A DNA stretch of 49,852 bases from NCBI GenBank assembly GCA_947167125.1, contig CAMVGT010000012.1:1-49852 (forward strand). Reading direction: 5' to 3'. Position numbers and translations under genes: made by a program. The stretch is from an uncultured Erysipelotrichaceae bacterium. GTDB taxonomy: Bacteria > Bacillota_I > Bacilli_A > Erysipelotrichales > Erysipelotrichaceae. Positions within the stretch are counted from its first letter, which is position 1, and each line of letters opens with the position of its first letter. Below are positions 9,215-16,559 of this stretch, piece after piece. The notes under the pieces were generated by a model. That model had not been told where the DNA came from and searched no databases. It saw nothing but the letters and a program-made list of their open reading frames with translations.

Positions 9215-11224
9215 CTAATCCGCATAGGACGCGTTATTTCTGCTGGCTTCCCTCACCGTTTCAATCATCGGAATATAGTCCGGATTTTCGGGATTGGAAA
9301 GGATTGTATGCGCGTCTTTTCTTGCGGTATTGATGATTCCGGTGTCCGCGATCAGATTTCCGAGAATGAAGTCGGGAACACCGCTCTGCCTTGTACCAAG
9401 TATATCACCCGGGCCCCTCAGCCGTAAATCTTCATACGAGATTTCAAACCCGTTATTCGTTTTCACAAGGACATTCAGACGCTCTTTGACTTTGGGATCC
9501 TGAGAGGAGGATAACAGCCAGCAATGACCGGTATCGCTGCCGCGCTGAATTCTGCCGCGCAGCTGATGAAGCTGGGAAAGCCCGAAGCGCTCGGCATCAT
9601 AAATAATCATACCGGTTGCGTTGACGACATTCATGCCGACTTCCACGACTGTTGTCGAAACCAGGATCTGCGTGCGGTTTTCATAGAAATCATTCATCGC
9701 ATCCTGCTTTTCCTGCGAGCTCATGCGGCCATGCAGGATACCGACATGATACTGCGGAAACAGTTTCTGAATATTTGTGGAAGTATCCATGACATTGCGG
9801 GCGTCATAGTCTTCATTGTAATCCACGGCTGCGCAGATGATATACAGCTGTCTGCCGGAAGCCAGCAGCTGCTGCACATCTTTCAGAACAGTACGGAAAC
9901 TGTTTTCTTCAATGTACTTTGTGACGGGAGCTTTTCTTCCGGCCGGCATGGTTTCAATCGTCGACACATCCATATCGCCGTAAAGTGTGGACGCAAGCGT
10001 GCGCGGGATCGGGGTTGCGCTCATCAGCAGGATATCCGTGTTGTTTCCCTTTTCCTTGAGCGCCCTTCTCTGTCCGACGCCGAAGCGCTGCTGTTCGTCC
10101 GCAACGACAAGACCGAGATCATGAAATTTCACGCTTTCCTGAATCATCGCATGGGTGCCGATCAGAATATCGATATTTCCTTCGGACGTTTCTTCGAGAA
10201 TCTTCTGCTTTTCCTTTGCGCTTAAGCCGCCGTAAAGAACTTCGATCTTCACATCCGGATCGCTGATCATTTCCTTTAAGGACTGAGCATGCTGGCGGGC
10301 AAGGATTTCCGTCGGCGCCAGCAGTGCCGCCTGGATTCCGGAAGTCACGGCCGCATACATCGCAAGCGCGGCCACCGCTGTTTTTCCGCATCCGACATCG
10401 CCCTGCACCAGACGGTACATCGGCCTTGTGCTGCCTAAATCACGCAGGATTTCATCCAGCGCCTTTTCCTGATCCGGCGTCAATGCAAAGCGCAGCTTCT
10501 TTTTCATTGCGTCCACTCTGTTTTTCTGAATGATCCTGGCGGAACGGATCACGCCGTGATCTTCATTTTTCATCATTTCCACGGCTGTGAAAAAGCGCAG
10601 GAATTCTTCATATTTCAAAGTGCGCACGGCCGACTGTACATCATTCATGGATTCGGGAAAATGGATTCTTCGCAGTGCTTCCGCTTTTCTTAACAGGCGG
10701 TAGCGCCGGATGAATTCTTCCGGCACCAGGTCGATGATTTCATTCTGCAGCACATCATAGACCCGCTCGATGCAGGCCCGGATTGTTTTCTGTTTGATTC
10801 CTTCAGCCGCGCTGTAGACCGGAGTGACTGCGTCATGTTCAGCCAATGGCTTTGTGTCATAGCTGATCGCGGTTACTTTGCGGTTTCCGTTATAGATGCC
10901 GTTAATCGTGATGATCTGGTTCAGATTCAGCATCTTTGCCCACGGCCGGTTGAAAATCGTGATTTTGAAAACCTGATCGAAAGCCATCGCTTCAAAGGAG
11001 CTCGCGGTCAGTTTTCCATGGCGCCAGGAATGCACGGCGCTGACCACTTCCGCCTCAAATGTCACTTTATCCTTGATCTGCCATGAGGAAGGATCGGAAA
11101 CACGCAGTGTTTCATAGCGGAACGGGTAATATGAAAGAAGCTCTTCCGCTGTATGAAGATGCAGACGGTCAAGAGCTTCAAGCCTTGTCTTAGTCAGTCT
11201 GAATTGTTTCTCTTTCAGTTCCAT
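9215..11224 (-). CDS. recG: ATP-dependent DNA helicase RecG
   Basis: Branch-migrating helicase that remodels stalled forks and Holliday junctions, 669 residues. An N-terminal OB wedge domain (about 50-150) is followed by helicase motifs I (GDVGCGKTAVAALA, about 280), II (DEQQRFGVGQR, the family's DEQQ box) and III (LLMSATPIPRTL), then the C-terminal half with QLRGRIQRGSDTGHCWL. The ATG at 11224 fits the family N-terminus. A TGCTATAAT box lies only 6 nt upstream and no Shine-Dalgarno site is present, so the mRNA may be leaderless. rnc follows directly. Confidence 0.96.
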   Translation of the reverse strand: MELKEKQFRLTKTRLEALDRLHLHTAEELLSYYPFRYETLRVSDPSSWQIKDKVTFEAEVVSAVHSWRHGKLTASSFEAMAFDQVFKITIFNRPWAKMLNLNQIITINGIYNGNRKVTAISYDTKPLAEHDAVTPVYSAAEGIKQKTIRACIERVYDVLQNEIIDLVPEEFIRRYRLLRKAEALRRIHFPESMNDVQSAVRTLKYEEFLRFFTAVEMMKNEDHGVIRSARIIQKNRVDAMKKKLRFALTPDQEKALDEILRDLGSTRPMYRLVQGDVGCGKTAVAALAMYAAVTSGIQAALLAPTEILARQHAQSLKEMISDPDVKIEVLYGGLSAKEKQKILEETSEGNIDILIGTHAMIQESVKFHDLGLVVADEQQRFGVGQRRALKEKGNNTDILLMSATPIPRTLASTLYGDMDVSTIETMPAGRKAPVTKYIEENSFRTVLKDVQQLLASGRQLYIICAAVDYNEDYDARNVMDTSTNIQKLFPQYHVGILHGRMSSQEKQDAMNDFYENRTQILVSTTVVEVGMNVVNATGMIIYDAERFGLSQLHQLRGRIQRGSDTGHCWLLSSSQDPKVKERLNVLVKTNNGFEISYEDLRLRGPGDILGTRQSGVPDFILGNLIADTGIINTARKDAHTILSNPENPDYIPMIETVREASRNNASYAD

Positions 11225-11230
11225 GGACCT

Positions 11231-11236
11231 ATTATA
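11231..11236 (-). promoter_or_regulatory. Extended -10 promoter of recG, 6 nt before the ATG
   Basis: TATAAT preceded by TGC is followed by AGGTCC and then ATG. RNA synthesis usually begins 6-8 nt after the hexamer, which puts the transcript start at the initiator codon. No convincing -35 is seen. Confidence 0.6.
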
Positions 11237-11270
11237 GCATTGCTTAGTTCAGCTGCTGTTTCAAAAGCTG

Positions 11271-11549
11271 TTACAGGTCACAGATTTCCTTTGCCTTCGC
11301 TAAATCCTTCTTTCTGACATAGATTGAATAGACATAATTCATATGATCTCCAAACGCAGAAGTGCCAAGTCCGCCATAGCCGATCGACATGGATTGACGG
11401 TAATGGAGATTGCGCCCGAAAACCGATACATTCGTGCTGGTCGACATTTCATATTCAATGCCATAGCGCTTTAATGTGCTCCATACCTTTGCGCATGCTT
11501 CGGAATCGGAATCCTGAAACAGAAGTGCGCGGTTAAAACGGTTGATCAT
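11271..11549 (-). CDS. Small hypothetical protein (possibly DUF2007-like)
   Basis: A 92-residue protein without signal peptide or membrane segment. The start at 11549 (MINRFNRALLFQDSDSE) is chosen because GGAGAAAGG precedes it; the frame could extend further upstream inside the NUDIX gene without an SD. It opens with a hydrophobic strand plus EACAKVWSTLKRYGIEYE and ends with YVYSIYVRKKDLAKAKEICDL. This pattern resembles DUF2007-type 'signal-transducing' small proteins, in which a strand and helix sense an ageing substrate; that is only a resemblance. It overlaps the end of the NUDIX gene by 17 nt, so the two are co-translated. Function unknown. Confidence 0.7.
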   Translation of the reverse strand: MINRFNRALLFQDSDSEACAKVWSTLKRYGIEYEMSTSTNVSVFGRNLHYRQSMSIGYGGLGTSAFGDHMNYVYSIYVRKKDLAKAKEICDL

Positions 11550-11949
11550 TTTCCTTTCTCCTTTCCGAAAGATACGCACGGATGGCGGGGATTGCCTTCC
11601 TGTCGGCTGCCAGCCATTCCGCATTTTCCAGATTTTCGGCATTCAGCCATTTCGCTGAAGCATGTTCATTCAGATGCATTGCCTCACTTTTCAGATGCGC
11701 CGCAAGGACAGTCATCGAGAGATGAAACTCCGGATAGTCATGTTCGATCTGCACAAGCTTCTCATCAACGGCAATTTCAGCCGACAGTTCTTCCCGGATT
11801 TCCCTGACAATCGCTTCTTCAGCTGTTTCATGCGGTTCGATCTTGCCGCCGGGAAGTTCCCAGCCGATCTGTGTGCCATAGCTTCTCAAAGCCGCAAGCA
11901 CATGATTGTCTTTGATGATTGCCGCAGCAGCGACACGGATTGTTTTCAT
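11533..11949 (-). CDS. NUDIX hydrolase, MutT-like
   Basis: Predicted (d)NTP pyrophosphohydrolase of 138 residues, likely cleaning oxidised or unusual nucleotides. The NUDIX box is complete: GGKIEPHETAEEAIVREIREEL (G-x5-E-x7-REIREEL, about 36-57). The C-terminal half has the WLNAENLENAEWLAADR pattern common in 8-oxo-dGTP or CTP diphosphatases of the MutT/NudG group. The ATG at 11949 has no Shine-Dalgarno site and is preceded at 6-8 nt by AT-rich -10-like hexamers (GATAAT/TAATAT), another leaderless candidate. It overlaps the next small gene. Confidence 0.9.
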   Translation of the reverse strand: MKTIRVAAAAIIKDNHVLAALRSYGTQIGWELPGGKIEPHETAEEAIVREIREELSAEIAVDEKLVQIEHDYPEFHLSMTVLAAHLKSEAMHLNEHASAKWLNAENLENAEWLAADRKAIPAIRAYLSERRKENDQPF

Positions 11950-12015
11950 AATTTAATATTATCATATAGCCATGTACTGTTCGTAATATTCCATTTTTAT
12001 CTTTTTTGAACGTGC

Positions 12016-12021
12016 TATAAT
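12016..12021 (+). promoter_or_regulatory. Extended -10 promoter of the ECF S-component gene
   Basis: TATAAT preceded by TGC, about 24 nt upstream of the ATG. The -35 region is a T-rich stretch without a good match. Confidence 0.55.
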
Positions 12022-12044
12022 GCGGTATCGGCGAGGTATTGTAC

Positions 12045-12677
12045 ATGTCAAACAAATACAGTCAGATCCGCCAGCTGACTCTGGCGGCGTTCTTCATCGC
12101 ACTTCAGATCGTCATGACACTCACTCCCATCGGCTATATCCCGATCGGCGCGATCAACGTGACGACCATGCATATTCCGGTTATCCTGTGCGGCATTTTC
12201 CTTGGCTCCTCCTATGGCGCTCTTGCAGGATTTGTCTTCGGTCTGACCTCCATGTTAAGAGCGACATTTCAGCCCGGCGCAACTTCCTTCCTGTTTTCCC
12301 CGTTTATTACAGTGGGAGGCATTTCCGGAAATTTCGCGTCATTGCTGATAGCGTTCGGTCCAAGAATTCTTCTCGGCTGGCTCAGCGCGAAAATGTTCCG
12401 CTGGCTGCGTAAGAAAACAGGCGATATCCGCTCTGCCGCAATCACGGCAGCTGCCAACACCATCCTGCATACCCTGCTGGTTATGGGCATGATCGCGGTC
12501 TTCTTTACACCGCAGTATGCACAGGCGCTCGGCGTCAGCGCAAGTGCGGTAACAGGTATTATATTCGGCGTTATTACAACCAACGGCATTGCCGAAGCAG
12601 TTCTTGCCGGCATCATCGTTCCTCTTCTTGATAAGGCTTTATGGCCTTCCATCCGCAGAATGCGGCTTGGGGAATAA
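12045..12677 (+). CDS. ECF transporter substrate-binding (S) component
   Basis: Integral membrane protein of 210 residues with about six hydrophobic segments, of the kind that captures a vitamin for an energy-coupling factor transporter. The N-terminal region LTLAAFFIALQIVMTLTPIG followed by INVTTMHIPVILCGIFLG and GALAGFVFGLTSMLRA is typical of the PF12822-type S components, which include PanT. The substrate cannot be read from sequence, and no vitamin riboswitch precedes it. Energising subunits (EcfA/A'/T) are not in the window, so it is presumably a group-II system sharing them. The start at 12045 has GAGG 8 nt upstream. A GNAT gene follows after 2 nt. Confidence 0.88.
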   Translation: MSNKYSQIRQLTLAAFFIALQIVMTLTPIGYIPIGAINVTTMHIPVILCGIFLGSSYGALAGFVFGLTSMLRATFQPGATSFLFSPFITVGGISGNFASLLIAFGPRILLGWLSAKMFRWLRKKTGDIRSAAITAAANTILHTLLVMGMIAVFFTPQYAQALGVSASAVTGIIFGVITTNGIAEAVLAGIIVPLLDKALWPSIRRMRLGE

Positions 12678-12679
12678 GA

Positions 12680-13228
12680 ATGAAAGTCATTCCTTATAAC
12701 CCGGTTTACCGGGATGCTGTCAGAAGCGTGCATCTTGCGACCGCTTCTGAAAGAGCGCGCACAGACATGTGCCATCAGAAGTATTCCCTCTGGATGTACT
12801 GCGATGAATATCTGGAAAAGGAAACCGCATTTGTTCTGCTCAATGACAGCGATGAAGTATGCGGCTATATCCTGTGTGCTGAAGATGCGGATACATGGGC
12901 AGAAAACATGAAGCCCTATGAAGAACAGATTCAGACACTCGGCAGTCCCTATCCTGAAATGATCAGCGGCCAGATTGAAGAATACCGAATGGCATCTGAA
13001 TTCTATCCGGCACACATGCATATTGATATTCTTGAAGAATATACCGGAAAAGGAAGCGGAAAGCTGCTGATGGAAACCCTTCTGGCACATCTGAAAACAA
13101 GCCATGTCAAAGGCATCTGTCTTGGCGTAGCGAAAAAGAATGAACGGGCATTCGGCTTCTACCGTCATTTCGGCTTTGAAATTCTTGCGGAAGATGAAGG
13201 CGGCGCTTTCCTGGGAAAGAAACTGTAA
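12680..13228 (+). CDS. GNAT-family N-acetyltransferase
   Basis: Acetyl-CoA-dependent acyltransferase of 182 residues, substrate unknown. The acetyl-CoA pocket is visible as HIDILEEYTGKGSGKLLMETL (about 114-134, a variant Q/RxxGxG/A turn with TGKGSGK). The C-terminal part is NERAFGFYRHFGFEI. The start at 12680 lies 2 nt after the ECF stop with GGGGA upstream, so the gene is in an operon with the transporter subunit. The link to the transported vitamin, if any, is unclear. Confidence 0.87.
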   Translation: MKVIPYNPVYRDAVRSVHLATASERARTDMCHQKYSLWMYCDEYLEKETAFVLLNDSDEVCGYILCAEDADTWAENMKPYEEQIQTLGSPYPEMISGQIEEYRMASEFYPAHMHIDILEEYTGKGSGKLLMETLLAHLKTSHVKGICLGVAKKNERAFGFYRHFGFEILAEDEGGAFLGKKL

Positions 13229-13233
13229 TCCGC

Positions 13234-13262
13234 GGACCTTGAAAAAAAGGTCCTTTTATTAT
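13234..13262 (+). terminator. Intrinsic terminator after the GNAT gene
   Basis: Hairpin GGACCTT/AAGGTCC followed by TTTTATTATT. Confidence 0.8.
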
Positions 13263-13263
13263 T

Positions 13264-13312
13264 GTCTGAAATATTAATCTTTCTTTCAGACTGTAAAGAA
13301 TACAGAAAGATT
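13264..13312. repeat. Interleaved inverted repeats upstream of the lipoprotein phosphatase
   Basis: Two perfect inverted repeats interlock: GTCTGAAA (13264-13271) with TTTCAGAC (13284-13291), and AATCTTTCT (13276-13284) with AGAAAGATT (13304-13312). A TATAAT (13317-13322) follows directly, so they may be operators of the phosphatase promoter; a third short palindrome TCAGA-N6-TCTGA lies just downstream of the -10. Confidence 0.5.
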
Positions 13313-13316
13313 CATT

Positions 13317-13322
13317 TATAAT
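13317..13322 (+). promoter_or_regulatory. -10 box of the lipoprotein phosphatase gene
   Basis: TATAAT 54 nt upstream of the ATG; -35 match is poor, which fits an activator- or repressor-controlled promoter. Confidence 0.45.
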
Positions 13323-13376
13323 CAAATCAGAGAAAGATCTGACTGATAAGAATTCATAAGGAAAGAAGGTGTACGA

Positions 13377-14576
13377 ATGAAACCATGCATCCGTAAGGCT
13401 TTAACCGTCTTTGCGGCAGTCATGACTGCCGCATGCAGACAATCTGCAGATGTTCCCGACAAAACGCCTCAGCCTGAAGATCCGGTTCCGATCATTGAGA
13501 ATTATGAGATTGAACATGAAACGGAATTCGGCGGCGTGTACATCCATATCACCATCGATGATTTCAACAGGCTGGGATTTGTGTACGGCGACAGCGTCGA
13601 CATTGTATTCTCCAACGGCTACACCATGGAGGACATTCCCTATTTCTCCGGCTACTATGTCCCTGCCGGCAAGCCGCTTCTGGTTGCCTATCCCGGATAC
13701 CCCTATATCAAAGCCGCCGTCAATTACGGAAATGACTTATGGGAAGAAGCGCATCTGACAGAAGAAATGAACGGACAGACGCTCTGGATGAAAGCGGATC
13801 TGAATGCCCATGATAAAGCGACCGTGAAACTGCGCGAAAAAGGAAAATATCTTGATATCCAGGAAGCGAGAAATATCAGCTATACCGATTACCGCAAGGA
13901 TTATCCGAGCGACGAAGTATTTGCCAACTTCCGGATGATCCAGATGGGCAATATCGGTGAAAATGTTCTTTACCGCTCCGCCTCCCCCTGCGACAATTCC
14001 CATAACCGCGCACCTTATGTGGATGAGCTGATCGGCGCAGCCGGTGTGCAGTGCATTCTGAATCTTGCCGACACTACCGAAAAAATCGAAGGCTATATGG
14101 AAAAAGATGATTTTGAATCCCTCTATTTCCTAGGCCTTTATGAAAAAAACAAAGTGGTTCTGCTTGGACTGAACATGAATTATCATTCTGAAGAATTCGC
14201 AAAATCCATCGGCAGAGGCCTGATTGAAATGTCGCAGAGAGACGGTCCTTATCTTGTGCACTGCACGGAAGGAAAGGACAGAACCGGTTTTGTATGCATG
14301 GTCATAGAGGCATTGGCCGGAGCTTCCTATCAGGAGATCGTCGATGACTATATGCTGACCTATGCGAATTATTATGAAATCGATGAAGCTTCCCAGCCGA
14401 AGAAATACAAAACGATCAAGGAATCCAATATCGACGATATGATCGAATTCATTGTCAGCGATGACAGCGTCGATTATAAAAACTGCGATCTGGTGCCGTA
14501 TGTAAAGAATTATCTTGCATTTGCCGGCATGAGCGAAGAACAGATTGAAGCCCTGCAGACAAAACTGAAAGGATAA
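13377..14576 (+). CDS. Lipoprotein with tyrosine-phosphatase domain
   Basis: Predicted surface-anchored phosphatase, 399 residues. A short signal peptide ends in the lipobox TAAC with the lipidated Cys at residue 20. Residues about 45-150 form a beta-rich module (GDSVDIVFSNGY, DIPYFSGYYVPAGKPLL, PYIKAAVNYGND) that resembles the C-terminal barrel of SAM-hydroxide adenosyltransferases; this is pattern similarity only. Residues about 165-390 are a PTP/DSP-like domain with the P-loop HCTEGKDRTG (nucleophile Cys296, Arg302). The P-loop with KDR is typical of phosphatases acting on phosphoproteins, inositol phosphates or phosphoinositides. SD AAGGTG precedes the ATG; monocistronic with its own terminator. 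Confidence 0.85.
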   Translation: MKPCIRKALTVFAAVMTAACRQSADVPDKTPQPEDPVPIIENYEIEHETEFGGVYIHITIDDFNRLGFVYGDSVDIVFSNGYTMEDIPYFSGYYVPAGKPLLVAYPGYPYIKAAVNYGNDLWEEAHLTEEMNGQTLWMKADLNAHDKATVKLREKGKYLDIQEARNISYTDYRKDYPSDEVFANFRMIQMGNIGENVLYRSASPCDNSHNRAPYVDELIGAAGVQCILNLADTTEKIEGYMEKDDFESLYFLGLYEKNKVVLLGLNMNYHSEEFAKSIGRGLIEMSQRDGPYLVHCTEGKDRTGFVCMVIEALAGASYQEIVDDYMLTYANYYEIDEASQPKKYKTIKESNIDDMIEFIVSDDSVDYKNCDLVPYVKNYLAFAGMSEEQIEALQTKLKG

Positions 14577-14583
14577 ACAGACA

Positions 14584-14606
14584 AAGCCCGGCAGACCGGG
14601 CTTTTA
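14584..14606. terminator. Intrinsic terminator, phosphatase / MscS
   Basis: AAGCCCGG/CCGGGCTT hairpin with a 4-nt loop, followed by TTAT on the plus strand. It lies between convergent genes. Confidence 0.8.
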
Positions 14607-14618
14607 TCATGCAAATAA

Positions 14619-15407
14619 CTATTTCTGATGTACATCGATCTGTGTGAACGGGATTGCGATATTTGCTTCTTCAAGTTCCTGCTGGATGATGTAATTGACT
14701 TCCCTGCGGATTCTTCCTTTATCCTTGGGATCGATAAACATTCTCAGACGATACGTAATCGCACTGTCCAGGAATGCCTGGGTACCGGCAAGAACGGCAG
14801 AGTTGACGCCTTTGACATCCTTTGCCCTGAAGGCAATTTTGCGCACTGTATCACGGCAGTGTTCATAAGGCTCATCGTAGGGCATCGGGATATCGATATC
14901 AAACATATCCGAAACACGGATCACCTTATCGAGGTTGCGGTTGGAGACGGACAGGATGCTGTCATCATCAATGGACCGGATCTTTGTCATCTTCAAATCC
15001 GAATACACAACTTCACCTTCAAAGTCACCGTATCTGACAACTTCGCCTGCCGCAAAGTAATGGCTGGCGATAATGTTGTATCCCATCACGATATCCTTGA
15101 GATAATCCTGCATCGCAAGACCTGCGACAGCACCTGTGATACCCAATGAGGCAAGCAGCGATGTGATCTGAATGCCGAAGTTCTGCAGGATGACCAGGAT
15201 GATGATGAATCCGAGCAGGAATCTTATAAATCCGAACTGAAGCTTCAGCGAGCTTTTGCGCCGCTGCTCCATATCCGGATTGTTTTTGAGAATCGTTGTG
15301 AATGCCTTGTTGAGCATATAGCGGATTGCGAAGTAAATCGCAACGCCGCCAAGGCTCGCAGCGATTCCTGCCGCGCGGAAGTATTGTGTCAGATCTGTAG
15401 TCTGCAT
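14619..15407 (-). CDS. Small-conductance mechanosensitive channel, MscS family
   Basis: Inner-membrane channel that opens under osmotic downshock, 262 residues, close to E. coli MscS. TM1 (about 12-34), TM2 (about 58-76) and the pore helix with SLGITGAVAGLAMQDYLKDIVMG (about 86-108; alternating Gly/Ala) are clear. They are followed by the beta domain (GDFEGEVVYSDLKMTKIRSIDD) and the C-terminal domain. It starts 8 nt after the MupG stop without a strong SD, so translation is probably coupled to mupG. A second, far larger MscS-type protein is encoded at 35-38 kb. Confidence 0.93.
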   Translation of the reverse strand: MQTTDLTQYFRAAGIAASLGGVAIYFAIRYMLNKAFTTILKNNPDMEQRRKSSLKLQFGFIRFLLGFIIILVILQNFGIQITSLLASLGITGAVAGLAMQDYLKDIVMGYNIIASHYFAAGEVVRYGDFEGEVVYSDLKMTKIRSIDDDSILSVSNRNLDKVIRVSDMFDIDIPMPYDEPYEHCRDTVRKIAFRAKDVKGVNSAVLAGTQAFLDSAITYRLRMFIDPKDKGRIRREVNYIIQQELEEANIAIPFTQIDVHQK

Positions 15408-15415
15408 ACGCCGAT

Positions 15416-16504
15416 TTACCGGATGAATCCGTACAGTCCTCTCGGTTTGATCCAGTCGAGAAGAATCTGTTCGTTTTCCGGAAGTCTGCCGACGAGATTG
15501 TATTCGTCGCTGAGTTCAAGGTCTTTCAGAAGAATCCAGATCTCACCTCTGTAATGTTCGAGATTGTCATTGACAATCACAACATCTCCACGGTGACAGA
15601 TCTTTTCTGCCCTTTTGCGGACCGGAATGCTGCGGCCTTTGAATTCGATGCGCGGCCAGGAGGAGCGCACGATCAGATCATTGCAGTCATCCCTGCTCTG
15701 ATGCTTATCCCAGAAAATGATCTCCTTTTCCGTTTCGCTGATGTCTTCTTCCATGTCAATGCGCATGGTGATTCTGGTCAGATCCGTATCTGCCAGCGCC
15801 TTCAGTTCTTCATCGGACGCAAAGCAGTTGCCGATCAGGATATCCTGGGCAAGATTGATCGCGTTCATATGTCTTAACTGCAGATCAATCGGCAGATCCC
15901 TGTGCATTTCCAGAGTCGGCAGACCGTCATAGACCGGCCAGGGACCGAATGTATTCTCTTCCTGGCTTGAGACAAAGCTTGCCACACGCATGCCGCCGTC
16001 GCGGTATCTCTTTGTCAGTTCAATATATCTGTCCAGACCCATGCCGGTATGGCGCTGCGGGAAGAAATTGGAGCAGAAGCACATATTTTCCGCGTCAGCT
16101 CCGCAGCGGATCAGATTGTCGAGCGCAATGGTTCCGGAAGCGTTGTATTCAATCCGGATTCCGTACGGATTATGAGTGATCGCAATGTCTTCCGTATCGC
16201 CGAAATGGCCGTCCAGGCGGATGATATCCAGTCCGATTTCATGGAAAACGGAAAGATCATACGGCGTTGCGCCGAGCTTTGCGAATACTGCTGGATTGGT
16301 ATCGGCGGAAACGGTCAGTCCCGCTTCATGGGCAACCTGACAGAATTCCTTAAAGTTCTTTACGGTTTCTTCCGGAGATTCCGTAACTGACAGGAAACAG
16401 GTAAAGACCCGTTTGAATCCGAGTTCGCCTGCTCTTTTCATATAAGCATAGGCTTTTTCTTTTGTCGTATGTTCAGGATAAACCGAAATACCTAATTGTT
16501 TCAT
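15416..16504 (-). CDS. mupG: MupG-type 6-phospho-N-acetylmuramidase (DUF871 family)
   Basis: Predicted cytoplasmic glycosidase that splits MurNAc-6-phosphate-GlcNAc during wall recycling, as shown for the S. aureus family member. At 362 residues it has an N-terminal TIM barrel (LGISVYPEHTTKEKAYAYM start, ADTNPAVFAKLGA, GLDIIRLDGHFG) and a smaller C-terminal domain (from about 240). No murQ, PTS or GlcNAc genes lie beside it; the only partner is a small MscS immediately downstream. SD GGAGGG sits 3 nt from the ATG. Confidence 0.85.
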   Translation of the reverse strand: MKQLGISVYPEHTTKEKAYAYMKRAGELGFKRVFTCFLSVTESPEETVKNFKEFCQVAHEAGLTVSADTNPAVFAKLGATPYDLSVFHEIGLDIIRLDGHFGDTEDIAITHNPYGIRIEYNASGTIALDNLIRCGADAENMCFCSNFFPQRHTGMGLDRYIELTKRYRDGGMRVASFVSSQEENTFGPWPVYDGLPTLEMHRDLPIDLQLRHMNAINLAQDILIGNCFASDEELKALADTDLTRITMRIDMEEDISETEKEIIFWDKHQSRDDCNDLIVRSSWPRIEFKGRSIPVRKRAEKICHRGDVVIVNDNLEHYRGEIWILLKDLELSDEYNLVGRLPENEQILLDWIKPRGLYGFIR

Positions 16505-16513
16505 ATTCCCTCC

Positions 16514-16547
16514 ATAAGAAATACACCGCCAAAGGCGGTGATTTCTT
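16514..16547. terminator. Terminator between fakA and mupG
   Basis: CACCGCC-TTT-GGCGGTG stem (16524-16540) extended by AAGAAAT/ATTTCTT with one bulge, giving A/T tails on both sides. On the minus strand the T tail is imperfect, so some read-through into mupG is likely; no separate mupG promoter is obvious. Confidence 0.65.
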
Positions 16548-16559
16548 CAGCTATTCTTA

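Noticed and set aside
12016..12044. Vitamin riboswitch before the ECF S-component gene
   Set aside because: The space between promoter and ATG is under 30 nt, too short for a folded aptamer.
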